Source: Byssochlamys sp. IMV 00236
Taxonomy: Eukaryota > Ascomycota > Eurotiomycetes > Eurotiales > Thermoascaceae
DNA: 64,000 nt
Assembly (NCBI GenBank): GCA_001931875.2
Contig: MSJH02000834.1
Coordinates: 124,001 to 188,000, forward strand
Direction of reading: 5' to 3'
A model generated the notes under the pieces. That model was not told the DNA's origin, did not search any database, and saw only the letters and a list, made by a program, of their open reading frames with translations. Both the position numbers and the translations under genes were made by a program. Positions 32,373-43,600 of the stretch are shown here, in pieces; the stretch's first letter is position 1; each line of letters opens with the position of its first letter.

Positions 32373-34215
32373 GGTGTATGGTAACCCTGTCTATTGCCGT
32401 AGAGACGTCACCCTGGTTTTATACGCTCTTCGCAGCAGTGTTGAGCCAAGATCATGCTCACTAGCGAGACGGAAGATCTCTTAGAGCTGCAATTGTTTCA
32501 GGGCTTCCAGAATATAGTGAAAGTATTTCATTCCTGTCTCGCTTGACCCTAAGCATGGCTTTGCAAGTCCAAGTTCTGCGATCATAACTCAGTCACAGTG
32601 TCGTTCCTCGAGCGATCCGCAGAGTCACAGCAATCCGGACATCGCAACAGAGAGGACGATCAAGAGAAGAACCGGGAAGACCGACGACATGGCAAAAATA
32701 TGTCGCCCGATCTACAAAGATTACTGGAAACGTAAGAACCGAGTGTGACGTCAATTATGCAGGAAGCTTCCGCGTTCCTCGGCAGAAAAAAGATCAATTA
32801 CTTCCCGCAAGCGTTCGAAATAGTCTTTGTCGCCAAATCTTAAAACGAGCAGGAGGTACAGCATCAAAAGTAATGATGTGAAGAGCTTATGCCAACTGAA
32901 TGGAGACGTCAGTAAGGAAGGTTGACTACTTTATTTCTCTTGGAACGAAATCGCATCCGATTAACTTTCAGGCGCGGCTACTTACTTAGTGCTTAAACCG
33001 GCCAAGGAAGTATTTAGGTGAACCCTCCGGCGGAGTGGCCCGTCGGCTTTTGCTTACGCTGGCCTAACATATCTTTGAAGCACTGCAATTTAATGATAAT
33101 ATAATACACGGAGAAGCAAAAGGTTTGTATGTGTCTAATACCGTGACTCGACTTTTATTACTTAAGGATACTAGCCCATTCTTGGGGGTTTAAGATACCA
33201 TCAGCTCAGACAAAGAAACAGCTTGGGAATATCAAGACTTCTTTCTATATAAGGATGTCAGGATTGATCTCTCCTCAGGCGTATTCGACACAATCCTACA
33301 CATATCCCAGGTAAATCGCACTTGTCTTACTTCGACCGCACCGCATGTGGGTTGAGTCCGACTAAGGAGCCCTGTATTATATTATGGTCGCATGCGTTAT
33401 GTTAAGTATGGAGATAAGGTATCTAGTCTGAAAGTAAATAGGTGAGGTGCGATGATACCACCCCCCAAGACTTCGGGTGTGCAATTGAATGGGCATGAAC
33501 ATTCTACGCTCGAACAGCGAGACTGATAACAACACGCTAACAATCACTCGATGCTGAAAAAGCCCTACCGAGGCATGCCCGAGACCCGCTCTGACTGCCC
33601 GGTCAATATAATCATGCTTGAAATGGGAGAAATCGCGGTTACATAAGGTGCCACAAGAGCGCAACCAACCAAGTCATATAAGAAATGAAACGGGAAAGTA
33701 GGAGAAGGTCTGATTGACAGGGAATATAGATCAATTGCAAAGTGTCCATAGACACAAACACAACAAAGGGAAGTAGGAAGAAGAGAAGCCACAGTGGAGC
33801 CAAAGCTCGACATAAGATGATGAGAAAAGAAAAAAAAAAAAAAAAAAGAAAGGAAAGGGAAGAAGAAAAGCGCGAAATATCCTCAAAAATATACCGCAAC
33901 GATCTGCAGTCAAAAAAAGAATAAAGAAAAAGAAAAAAAAAAAAAAGAAAGGGANNNNNNNNNNNNNNNNNNNNNNNNNNNNNNNNNNNNNNNNNNNNNN
34001 NNNNNNNNNNAAGGGAGGCAGTAAAATATGGAACAAGATACTATCCATCACACGCTGCACATGTTGAGCAATAGCTCTGGGAACTAGTGGCAGAGACAGA
34101 CACGATGGACAGACAGAAGTAGAACATTATACACATACGCCATACAAAGAATTTCCACATGAACATCAGTAATCCTATCAGACATTAGAATTAAGAGACT
34201 CCAAAACCCATGGGA
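32373..34215. other. Intergenic region with low-complexity DNA and an assembly gap
   Basis: No recognisable gene in about 1.8 kb. The right part (33825-34020) is a purine-rich A/G tract interrupted by unknown bases. Open frames here translate to Phe/Ser-rich nonsense from that tract. Confidence 0.5.
33955..34010. other. Assembly gap (56 N)
   Basis: A run of 56 N inside an A/G-rich tract, so the true sequence and length here are unknown. Confidence 0.99.
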
Positions 34216-37200
34216 TCACTCTTGGGGTTCGGCGGGTTGGGTGGGGGAAGGGTGCTCGGCGGATTCAGCAGATTCATCTGCGGGGGGAGGGTCAAACGTG
34301 GGCGACACGATGATGGATGGCGTCAATGGTGGTTGAGAAGAATGCTGATCCTTGCTCGGGCTCAACAAGGCGGAATCGTCTGTCTCGGCCATGTCGGTTT
34401 TAGCTGGTGATGGTGGCTCTTGCACTGGGTTCAAAGCTGACCCGTCTGCACTATCCTTGCTGCCGCTAGTTGCACCATTTCTTCTTCTCATTCTGCGTTG
34501 CCGTCTCTCATCTTCGGCACTTCCTTTCCTCCTTGCTCGCTGGGACTCCGTGTCGTTGTTGCCTCTTAGACCTTGCAACATGCTTGCAGCGCGGTCTGCG
34601 ATGTCTTCGCCCTCCGAGATCTCTTGACCGCTAGCGTTGCCGTCTTCACCAGGTGATTTTGGTGTCAACAGGCCACCGTCAGTGCCCATAGCACTATCTG
34701 CCTTGTCACCACCTTCAGCATTGACCTCACCCTCTATACCGAGTTCTGGAATCTTTTGGCCAGACGCAACACGGACTTGGTGGCGCTCCTTCAGCCTAGC
34801 GCGCCGACGACGATCACGTTGATCTCTAGCCTGTGGTGCTGCAGCTCGCAGTTTCTCAAGTAGAGAGTCCATTGCTCCACTGGTTGATGGTGAATTCGGA
34901 CTATCTGTACCGTGACCACCGCCATTCGCAAGGGCAGGATTGATGCGTTTTCTCGCCAGCGAGGCTTCTGTACGTTTCCTCGCTTCTTCCCAGGAGATAT
35001 TCTTCTCTCTCGATTTCTATATGTGAGATGCGTTAGCGTATCAATCCTGAACAGGCGCAATCGTGAGGAAAGTAAAATAATGGTGGCCTACCTTCCACTC
35101 TTGCAAGAACGAAGCTAGCTTGGCGAAGAAGTCTCGCCTGGCATTATCATCTGTGTTGTCTTCGCCGTAGAAAGTCATAATATCGTCGAAGCTCTTAACC
35201 ATATCGTCCAGATACAGCTGCATCTGCTCTGCTTTCCGCCGAGCTTCTTTCATACTGCGCTGGACTACCTGGCTGACGCGATCTTGAGGATGAAACTTCT
35301 TCGGATCGCTCAAGTTACCCGCATCTAAGCTCATCTGTACGTTCTTGATGGTGTCGATATATTTCTTGGCGTCCGTCCTGAGCTGGTCGACGTTTAATTT
35401 CTGAACCGAGATAACACCTCCAATCTCGTCTGTAAAGCCCTGCCATTCGGGGTATTGGTTGCGGACAATACGTTCCACCAGGTCGGCGAAAGTGGACTCA
35501 TTCTTGTCATCTTTCACCATACCGAGACGAGCCAGGGAGCTAAGCTTGAAACCTTGGGCTTGTTTGTTCGAGTCATTCATAAAGTTACCGATATCCAGGA
35601 TCAAACCGAGAACGTTCATCAGTGATACTGAGTCGCGCAAGGACTCACTGACTGTAACGACATCCTTCAGTTTAGCAGAAATATGATCATAGTCAGGCTC
35701 AAACGACCGCGTCAAAGCCAAAGCACGCATACGGGCCTTCCAGTAGTGGTTGAGTTCAAAGGCTGTCTGTAAATAGATTTGATCCTCACGGGTGAGCTCA
35801 TTGATATCTTGTTCGCGTTCCGAGTTCAAAGCGTCAGGACCGGTCCAATCCTTGCTGTAGGGTGCCATCATCTTCGCCACGTTGTCAGGAATAGTGCAAA
35901 GTTCATCCCTCTGCAAGAAATCCATGACAACATTATTATCCAGAATCTCAGTGTCGCAGTGGATGATCATGCGGACCAGTTCATCCACAGGCACCTGAGA
36001 GAATTTCGCCATGGCGATCTGGAAAGTTTTCGAAAGATCATTGGAAATGATTTGTTTCTTATCCTTTCGCTGTTTGGCGGCTGCACTGCCCTTAAGGATC
36101 TTTGTCTCCTTGGCCATGAACAAGCGTTCAACCTCGTCCAGGACACCCTTCTTAGCTAGCTCGGTGTACTTCCGCTCCTTGTCTTCATGAGTAGGCGTGT
36201 GAGTAGCCCATACAGTTACTTGAGGAGTGTCAACCTTCTCCCAGTGAAGCGCCTTGAGCTTCTTCTTAGGTCGAATAGATGGCATATAAACGGTAGGCCC
36301 AGTGTGTTCTGCAACCAAATAATTTGTTCTCCAACTGCCGACTGGGCCACCTGGGGGAGGCGGCGGAGGGGGAGCTCCAGGCCCTGGTGGTGGAGGAGGA
36401 GGCGGTGGTGGTCCAGGGATACCGGCACCAGGAGGCGGAGGTGGAGGAGGTGGAGGGGGAGGAGGAATTCCAGCAACAGAACCTGGAGGTGGTGGAGGCG
36501 GCGGAGGAGGAGGAGGAGGCGGCGGCACACCCTGTACGCTGCCTGGAGGGGGAGGGGGAGGAGGAGGAGGAGGAGGTGGTGGTGGTGGTGGTGCAGGGAC
36601 GGCCTTGGCCTCATCTTTGGTCTCATCGGAGTTCTCAACACTGGGCTCGTGGTCTTCTGCTGAGGCCTTAGCATCTTCAGAAGTGCCCTCAGCCTCTTTC
36701 TCATCAGCATCATATTTGGGAACTTTGGACGCGATTTCGCCAAGTAGACCGTTCGCCTTCTCTGGATCCAAGCGAGGGCGTTGTAGTTCAATAAGGCGAG
36801 GCTTCTCATATACGACATCTTCGTCGCCAAGGTCATCGGCACTCTCAGCCGCATCTTCCTTTGCTTGAGGTACGTGGCTCCTCTTCCGGTGAACGGCCCC
36901 CAGAGTACCTGTGTCGAGGTTGCGTGCTTTATTTTGAAAGTCATCGTTGAAGTCATTATCTCCGTCCATCTGCTCCCGCAACTCGCGCAAACGATCTGAA
37001 GGTCCATGTGTACCCCATACCTTGCCTTCCAGCTTGAACTGTGTCTTTGTGCGCTCAAGCTGGCGTTCCAGTCTCTCCATGAGTTTCTCGCGGTCCAGGA
37101 TACCCCGCATCTGTGCTGGGTCAACTTCTCCTTTGTCGTTGTCAGCGGACTTCTTGGCATTTGATGCAGCTATATCTTGGGCATCTCGGAGCATCAGATA

Positions 37201-39654
37201 CAGCTCTCTTGTCTCCAGTTCATTACGCTGGAGTTCCTGACCGCGCAGCCTCTGGACATCGGCGAGCTCGGCTTTCAGTGACTCGTTCTGCCTCTGTTGA
37301 AGCGCAATGATGCCGGTTTGCTCTTCAATCTGCTTTTGGAGCTTCTTGACCAAGCCATCCGCGCCCATCTCCACCTGCGCCCTCATCTCATCACGCTCAG
37401 CGATAGCCGCCTCGGCCACCTGGCGAGCTTCCAACGATTCATCGTAAGCTCGTCGGGCTTCTGCGTCCGTATGCAAGCGGTCCAGGAGACTCTGAACGGT
37501 AAATGACAATCCCTGGCGCAAATCCAGATCCGGAAGCCTCCTATCCATGGCCACGTAGCTGAGCATGGCATCCACCAGCTGGAACATGCGAAGTCCGTCC
37601 TCTCCTGAGTTCTCTCGGATAAGCAGCAGATGCTGCATCGCAGAGAGGAAGTAATCGTGTGATCGAGTGCCCTGGATCCTGGACTGAATCGCATCCGTGA
37701 TTTGCATCGGATCATTCATATCCTTGACCTCGCCCTCGATGCTGTCCTTCATGCTGCTGTTCTCCCGCTGCAGCAGATCCTCGTAGTCAATCGCTTCATT
37801 CTCTCTGAACCGCTCGACCTGCTTGTCAATTACTTCATACTGGAAACCCTCCATCTTCGTCAGGAGCCGCTTGATACCGCAGGAGGTAAACTGCGCCCGG
37901 ATATGGCACCGGAGCTGCAAGTCATTTTCCGGCGCATCGACCAACATATTGATCAGTAGCATTGTAGCCACCGCATATTCCATGAGGAGATTTTCCATAC
38001 CAATTCCCCCGCTTCGGTATTCATCACTGGCACCAACCAGACTGCCCATCTTTCCACGGCCATCGATGGTGACTTCGACGATACGCATCCATGCATCAAA
38101 ACGACCAGTTTCTCCCTGGAGATTCTTGACGTGATCCATAGCCTGGAGGACCTTCTGGTGCCCCTGACCTTCGGCCCAGTGGCAGAGGAAAGTCAATACT
38201 TCACTGACCAGCTTTCTGGTGTTGAGGCGTGGAGATAACAGCGAGCAGGCGAGTGCCACAATGACTTGCTGGTGAGCAAGGGCATCATCGGCACCATATT
38301 TGTTGTTCATCAATGCTTTGAGGCACTTTGCTATGTCATATTCACGGTCCAAATCTTTGTCTCCTGAAGTTGGAGCCACAGGCACAGGTCCAGAAGCTTT
38401 CCTTCTGTTAATCTTCATGAGGACATTCGTCAAAGCGATTTGACCTTGAGCCTCTACAAATGCCTTTACCCAACTTATCGGTTGCGTCCGAAGACTGACA
38501 CTCAAGCTTCCAAGCTGTTTCGACGTGATAGTATCGTCCATCACCTTCCTCACATACCATTCAGGGCTTCCCTCCTCCTCTGATCGGCTCAGAAGCCCGC
38601 TTGGGGCCTCTGAACCATAAGTTTGTCTGGCATTATTCTTTCTTCTCTGCTCACCTTGTAGTTCGGTCAATCGATCCTGGTGGACAAGGGTCCATTTCTT
38701 CGACGCGGGATATGCTAGCATCTGCCTCTTTGCCTGCTCTGGGAGATTCTGCCAGCCTCTCTTCTGCATGAGGTCCAGGAAGAGTTGGTCGATCACCCGG
38801 TCGTCTCTGGGTCGAGTCAAATACTGTTCCGGTGGAACCGGTGGGACCGGAGGCTCTAGGGGCTGTCCTGGTAACCAAGAACCTTGTAGATTCGAGTATC
38901 TATTGCTAGCGGTGCTATATTGGGTGTTTCGGTCGGCGGAATGGGATGTGGTAAGGGTGCGAGAAGAATTATTATCCGAGAAATAGCTGGAGCCCCGCGT
39001 GTTGGAGGAAACTGACGAGTGAATGCTCATTTGATCGAGAGATATTCGAGAATTTGATGACGAATCCGCCGTGGAAGTAGAGTGATGGCTGAAGCCCGCA
39101 TTCGCCGCAGAACTGCCCGGTCGACCCCATTGTTGGTAACGTGTGCCTCTGTCTCCAGTGGAGCTTGCAGCCATTGTTGTATTTGACACATGAGGTGGAG
39201 GACGGGGCCCTGTCGGATGCGAATACACATTTTGTTGTGCCGGAGGGTTCCATACGGGGTATTGGTGGAAGTCCGATGTTTCCTTTGCCAGATGGCTCGG
39301 CGTAGGCTCCTTCCGCGGCGACGATTCTGGCCTGGACACGGTCTCAATGGGGATAGGAGATCTGTGATCTGCTGGCAAACTCTCAAAGGGGATCGATGTG
39401 ATAACGCCTGCAGTCATTGAAAGACCGGTAGCATCCGGCTCGTTGCCCAAGTCGATAGACTGTACCGATCCCCTCTTCGTATGGCGTGAGGTCCGCGATC
39501 CGGGCGAGCTCGCCATGGAAATGGGAGCCTCTAGACCTCCGTTTCCTTCATGTCGATGGTCCTCAGTCCGATCCTTGTGCAGTTTCCGTCCGAAGAACGA
39601 TTTACCAGCCGACGTCTGTCTGGATTTGTCGCTTGCGGACGAGGAGGTGGGCAT
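34216..39654 (-). CDS. sepA: Formin SepA/Bni1-type
   Basis: Two exons on the minus strand, 39654-35092 and 35016-34216, phase 0, encode about 1787 residues, close to the length I recall for Aspergillus SepA. Formins nucleate and elongate actin filaments for septation and polarised hyphal growth under Rho GTPases. Order of parts: a Ser-rich N-terminus, a GTPase-binding/FH3 region (about 280-700), coiled coil with many Arg/Glu/Gln (about 740-870), an FH1 region at about 1019-1103 made of several long proline runs interrupted by GSVQGV, GSVAGI and GAGIPG, and an FH2 domain (about 1105-1520; KKLKALHWEKVDTPQ, LGLILDIGNFMNDSN). The second exon contains the autoinhibitory DAD motif MDSLLEKL with the basic RDRRRRARLKER tail at about 1570-1600. 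The intron separates FH2 from DAD. Confidence 0.95.
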
Positions 39655-40491
39655 CCTGGCGGGTGTCGTTGGTTAGGCGCAGGGTGTAGCATCAGCGTCA
39701 CTTTTGTTTATCTGTCCCAAATCGAGCTTCTTCTGCGACCAAATTTCAGCTGCTCACGTTCTCACGTCCCCAGCAGCAGTTGCGATGTATCTAGCGCTTC
39801 TAGGGAATCAATGTCATTCAGGGCCGATCTTCGCTCCTGACGATCGGTACCCGCTGCGGAGCGATCGAGAGCCGTCCAAAGTCGTCCAGAAATGCTCCCT
39901 CTTCACCACAGAAGACGGGAGCAAAGGTCGACCGTTGAAAACTTCCGCTCAAGTGGCGTTCACCAGATGCGCGCGGTTTGTTGTCCTTTGGGAAGCGTTC
40001 ACCATTCTCGACCGTAGAGGGTCTGTCTACTCTAAGGGGTTCAGCGTCTGGCCCGCGGGCTTCGACGTCGCTGGTTCGCCCGCGGTTGGCGCTAAGGCTG
40101 ACTAAGTCGCTAGCCTCAGGCCGCGTAGGCCACATCGGGTATGGGGGCGCCACGTGATGCGCGTACCGCCCGGGTCGCATGGCGGCACGTGATGCCGCCT
40201 GCTTCAGCCTTGACAAGTTGACAGCTGGGCGAGCACCAACGCGGATTCGATGCTGGCCCTAACGGCTCGTGGGATCTTCGCTCTGGACCCTCGAATCTGT
40301 GCTGATGTCGATATCATGAGGGGTGGCCGGTGATCCAGGCTGGTTCGAGCTCCCGGTCCCGTATCTTGTCTCCTGAACTCCGTCTCCGCCAGCCCCGGTG
40401 CTCGCGCTGTTCCGGATAGCAGTTCGTCTGTCTGTTGCTGAGAACCCCCAGACAGAGAGACCACGGGCCCGGTTATATTATTTCCATTACA
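39655..40491. other. Divergent promoter region (sepA / small membrane protein)
   Basis: About 840 bp of GC-rich sequence between two start codons. Open frames on both strands (39704-40105 plus; 39818-40216 and 40204-40464 minus) look like chance frames in GC-rich DNA and show no family signature. CACGTGATG occurs twice (about 40152 and 40185). Confidence 0.45.
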
Positions 40492-41010
40492 ATGGGAGCT
40501 CCCGCGGGTCTGCTCAAGGTAAATAAGTTGTCTCCTCTTGCTCCGGAATGCTACGTGGTTCTTCCATACTGACCAAAGCTGCTCTAGACCCTTGTGGTCC
40601 CCGCCCTTATCTCCCTTGCTCTATATTTACTTCTCTCATTCTTGATCATTCCATTCTTTCGACGGTATCATCAACGATACTCCCAGTATCTGCCACTACA
40701 GACTATCTCCGTGCACACGTCTTCGCTCCGAGATCGTCTGGCTGATGCATTGATGCATCTGTTTCTGCCATCTACCTGGAGGAGAGAGGCACGCCTCATT
40801 GAGGGACAGAACGATTCCGGTAGTATCTTTGATGAGGAAGGGGAGAATATGGTGGGGTTCGACCCGTCCAGGCGGGAGGCTCTGGAGAGGCGGCGGAGTA
40901 CAACGAGTGATGATCAACCTCGTCTTAGTCGCGATCTGGAGGAAGGGTTCATGGACGAGAGCGACGAGGAAGACGAAGAGAGTATGAGCACATCACGTAC
41001 ACGTCGATGA
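40492..41010 (+). CDS. Small single-pass membrane protein, uncharacterised
   Basis: Two exons, 40492-40518 and 40588-41010, phase 0 (donor GTAAAT, acceptor TAG), encode 149 residues. The first exon supplies only MGAPAGLLK. One strong transmembrane segment follows (VVPALISLALYLLLSFLII, about residues 12-30), then a basic stretch (FFRRYHQRYSQYL) and a long acidic, Ser-rich cytoplasmic-type tail ending in TRTRR. I do not recognise a characterised family; the N-terminal anchor with a charged tail would fit an ER or other endomembrane protein. Confidence 0.75.
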
Positions 41011-42041
41011 CCTTATTAAGGCGCAATTCTTGCGCACTGGGTCTCTCATTACGGCGTTGGCGCTCAGGCAGGATTCAAGGTCCCTTGACCGTATCGAATA
41101 ATAAGTGGTATCCATGTTTTTCTTCTATCCTGGCCGCTGGACATCATTTCTTTTTCTTATATCTTGCTCAATATATGCCTCTGGGATTTTAGACATCGCA
41201 ACAAGAGGGCTGCGAGTGTGCAGACCAGTTGATGAAGTATTTCGGGGAAAAGAATATAATTTCGAATCTCATCCTATAAATCGTAATATCACTCTATAAC
41301 TCCTCGATCTCCATGTACATATAAAAAAATGACCGGTAACAATAAGAAACTGGGTCATGCACTGACTATTGATCCCGACAGCATCCATTGACGTTGTATT
41401 GTTCAGTAGAATTATTCTATATACCATTGTAGAATCATGATTTGTTCTCAGGGCCATGCACCATACGTAGTCATTCTCTTCGAATCTGTATGGATAATAC
41501 ATCCCAATCCTGTCTTTCAGGAACAGTCCGTCTTCGTAGCCTGTCAGACCCAGACGCCAGAAGTCTACCCTATACAACGCCAATGGCAAGTTTTCAAGCC
41601 ATAATAACGTTCGTTCCATGCAATGCAGCTTTTACTACACATATCCAGCTTTAGCTGTATGATACAGGTAGAGAACATAGGCGAGGTCATATCAAGGTCT
41701 CTGGTGACAGTTCAATCGACTAGCCTTGTTATTCGACGTGATATTATTACAGACACAAATACATACTGCATAGTACATACATAGTAATCTCCTCGAATAA
41801 TATGCGGAGGAGAACCAATCGGAGACGCCCAAAATAGTTGATTGATTAAGCTGGGCCTTATCTCCGAATTCCCGAACCCCGACATCTCGGAGCTTCAACC
41901 TTGGCGAAGCTAGGAACAGGCGCATTTGGACAGTCTCGCATCCTCTTCTTTTTCTCTTTGATTGTATTATTTACCCATATTGCACCTTGTCGCTGGACTT
42001 TCCTGTCTCCGTCTTTAAGTGTTTCAGTTTGTTCCACTGTA
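41011..42041. other. Intergenic region
   Basis: About 1 kb between two genes on the same strand. A 116-codon minus-strand frame (41269-41619) is the longest here and has an ordinary amino-acid composition but no recognised motif and no clear promoter, so it was not called. Confidence 0.4.
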
Positions 42042-43245
42042 ATGGGTATCCGTATCCGTCCGCGGGCTCCATGCTGGGCCTGCTTCTTCAACGGCTCAAG
42101 TACAATAGCTCGCGTACCATGGCACCAGACTGTTCGATATCTATCATTAACATCCTCATGTCGCTCTCGCCAGCGCATTGAAATTCCTCCCCCGTTTCCG
42201 GTCACGCAGACATGTCCCGAACCAACCTGCGCATGTGCACCGACTCCGCCCATGCCCGAGGGGTTGCCCATTGACCATGAACATCCACTCAATGGCACAA
42301 TGGCAGCTTATGCGCAGCAGCTCATCATAGCAACTGGCCGTCCGGACTGGACAAGTCGCATTGAAGAGGATGGCCAAGGAGAAGGGTGGGGAGAATTGGC
42401 GCGAGGATTGAAAAAGTTATTAGGGAGGGGAGGAAAATACGCAGATGTATGCGACCAAACTCACTATTTACTCCCCCCTCTGAGCTCCATTGCAAGCTTT
42501 ATGCATCATCGAAGAAAGAACTAAAGACATCTTTATCATATAGCCCTATAACAATATCCTCGTGACGAACTCTTCCTTCCCCTCATCACCATCCTCGTCA
42601 TCCTCATCTACCACGTCCGCTTTTCTCTTTCCCAGCTTCAAATACTTCCGCTCAATACCTACCAACCTCCCCTCAGAGACTTTAGACGTCGCCTCTCCTA
42701 CCTCTCTCACGACATTCGTCCGCGCCTTTCTCCTCCCTAAAACCCTCCACTCAATGCATGGCTCCATGCCCTCCCCGCAGCGAGAACAGCTCACTCGCTC
42801 TCCGGACCTAGCTTCCCACTTCCCAGCGACTTCGCTCGTACACTCTCCTACGATCCTCATCTGCGGCCACGGCGGCCGCGACATGCGCTGCGGTGTCCTA
42901 GGTCCTGTTCTCCAGGCCGAGTTCCAGCGCGTGCTGCATACAAAGGGATACCCATCGACGGAACTAGATGGAAACAAAGTGGATGGGCCCGGACACGCGA
43001 ACGTCGGTCTGATCAGCCATATTGGCGGACATAAGTACGCAGGGAATGTCATCATCTATATTCCACCGGGATTGAAGGTCGAGGGGGGTGAAGTGAGTCC
43101 CTTGGCTGGTAAGGGGATCTGGTATGGAAGAATCGAGCCGAAACATGTCGAAGGTATTGTAGATGAGACTCTGTTGAAGGGGAGAGTTGTAAAAGATCAT
43201 TTCCGTGGTGCAATCGGGCATGATGGGGAGGTTTTGAGGTTATAG
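42042..43245 (+). CDS. AIM32: Aim32/Apd1-like thioredoxin-fold Fe-S protein, probably mitochondrial
   Basis: Two exons, 42042-42446 and 42544-43245, phase 0, donor GTATGC and acceptor TAG, encode about 368 residues. The N-terminus is basic and hydroxylated, like a mitochondrial presequence. It is followed by CPEPTCACAPTPPMPEGLPID and NGTMAAYAQQLIIATG (each kept short here), typical of the sucrase/ferredoxin-like family. The C-terminal thioredoxin-like domain has ICGHGGRDMRCGVLGP (Cys-x8-Cys) and LISHIGGHKYAGN (His-x3-His), the pattern that binds a [2Fe-2S] cluster in yeast Apd1 and Aim32. Yeast Aim32 is a mitochondrial matrix/intermembrane-space protein linked to redox control of protein import. 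The exon junction (YAD | PYNNILVTNSS) keeps the family frame. Confidence 0.88.
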
Positions 43246-43600
43246 GTTGTTATCATTCCCTGGGGAAGGGCGGTAAAAGAAAGCATTCAAAGGGTTATGT
43301 TATATTTATGAAATGTACTCTTATTATACACATTATAAACATCTAGATTGATGAATAGATACGATGGTTGGCATCAGAAGAATAAGAAGACGTCGCCGCT
43401 TCGCTTTCATGTACGGTTGATGTATGAAGAAGCAAATTGCTAATATTTCAAATTCTATTCCATGACTGCATTATAAGCGGGGATATCCAACGTGGTCTTC
43501 TATATAATACATCAGCTACATACATGATGCAGGCTTCATCTACATGATATGATACAAGGGAAACCATCAGCCGACATTTCGACGGAATCCCATTTCTACT
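43246..43600. other. Convergent intergenic region
   Basis: About 355 bp, AT-rich, between the 3' ends of the AIM32-like gene and the leucyl-tRNA synthetase gene. Confidence 0.5.

Noticed and set aside
33639..34060. Phe/Ser-rich minus-strand frames spanning the N run
   Set aside because: Translation of an A/G-rich low-complexity tract with unknown bases.
36216..37160. 314-codon frame on the same strand inside the formin gene
   Set aside because: Alternative frame of the proline-rich FH1 repeats (His/Leu-rich), not a separate gene.
41269..41619. 116-codon minus-strand frame
   Set aside because: Plausible composition but no recognised family or promoter; likely the 3' untranslated region of the upstream gene read backwards.
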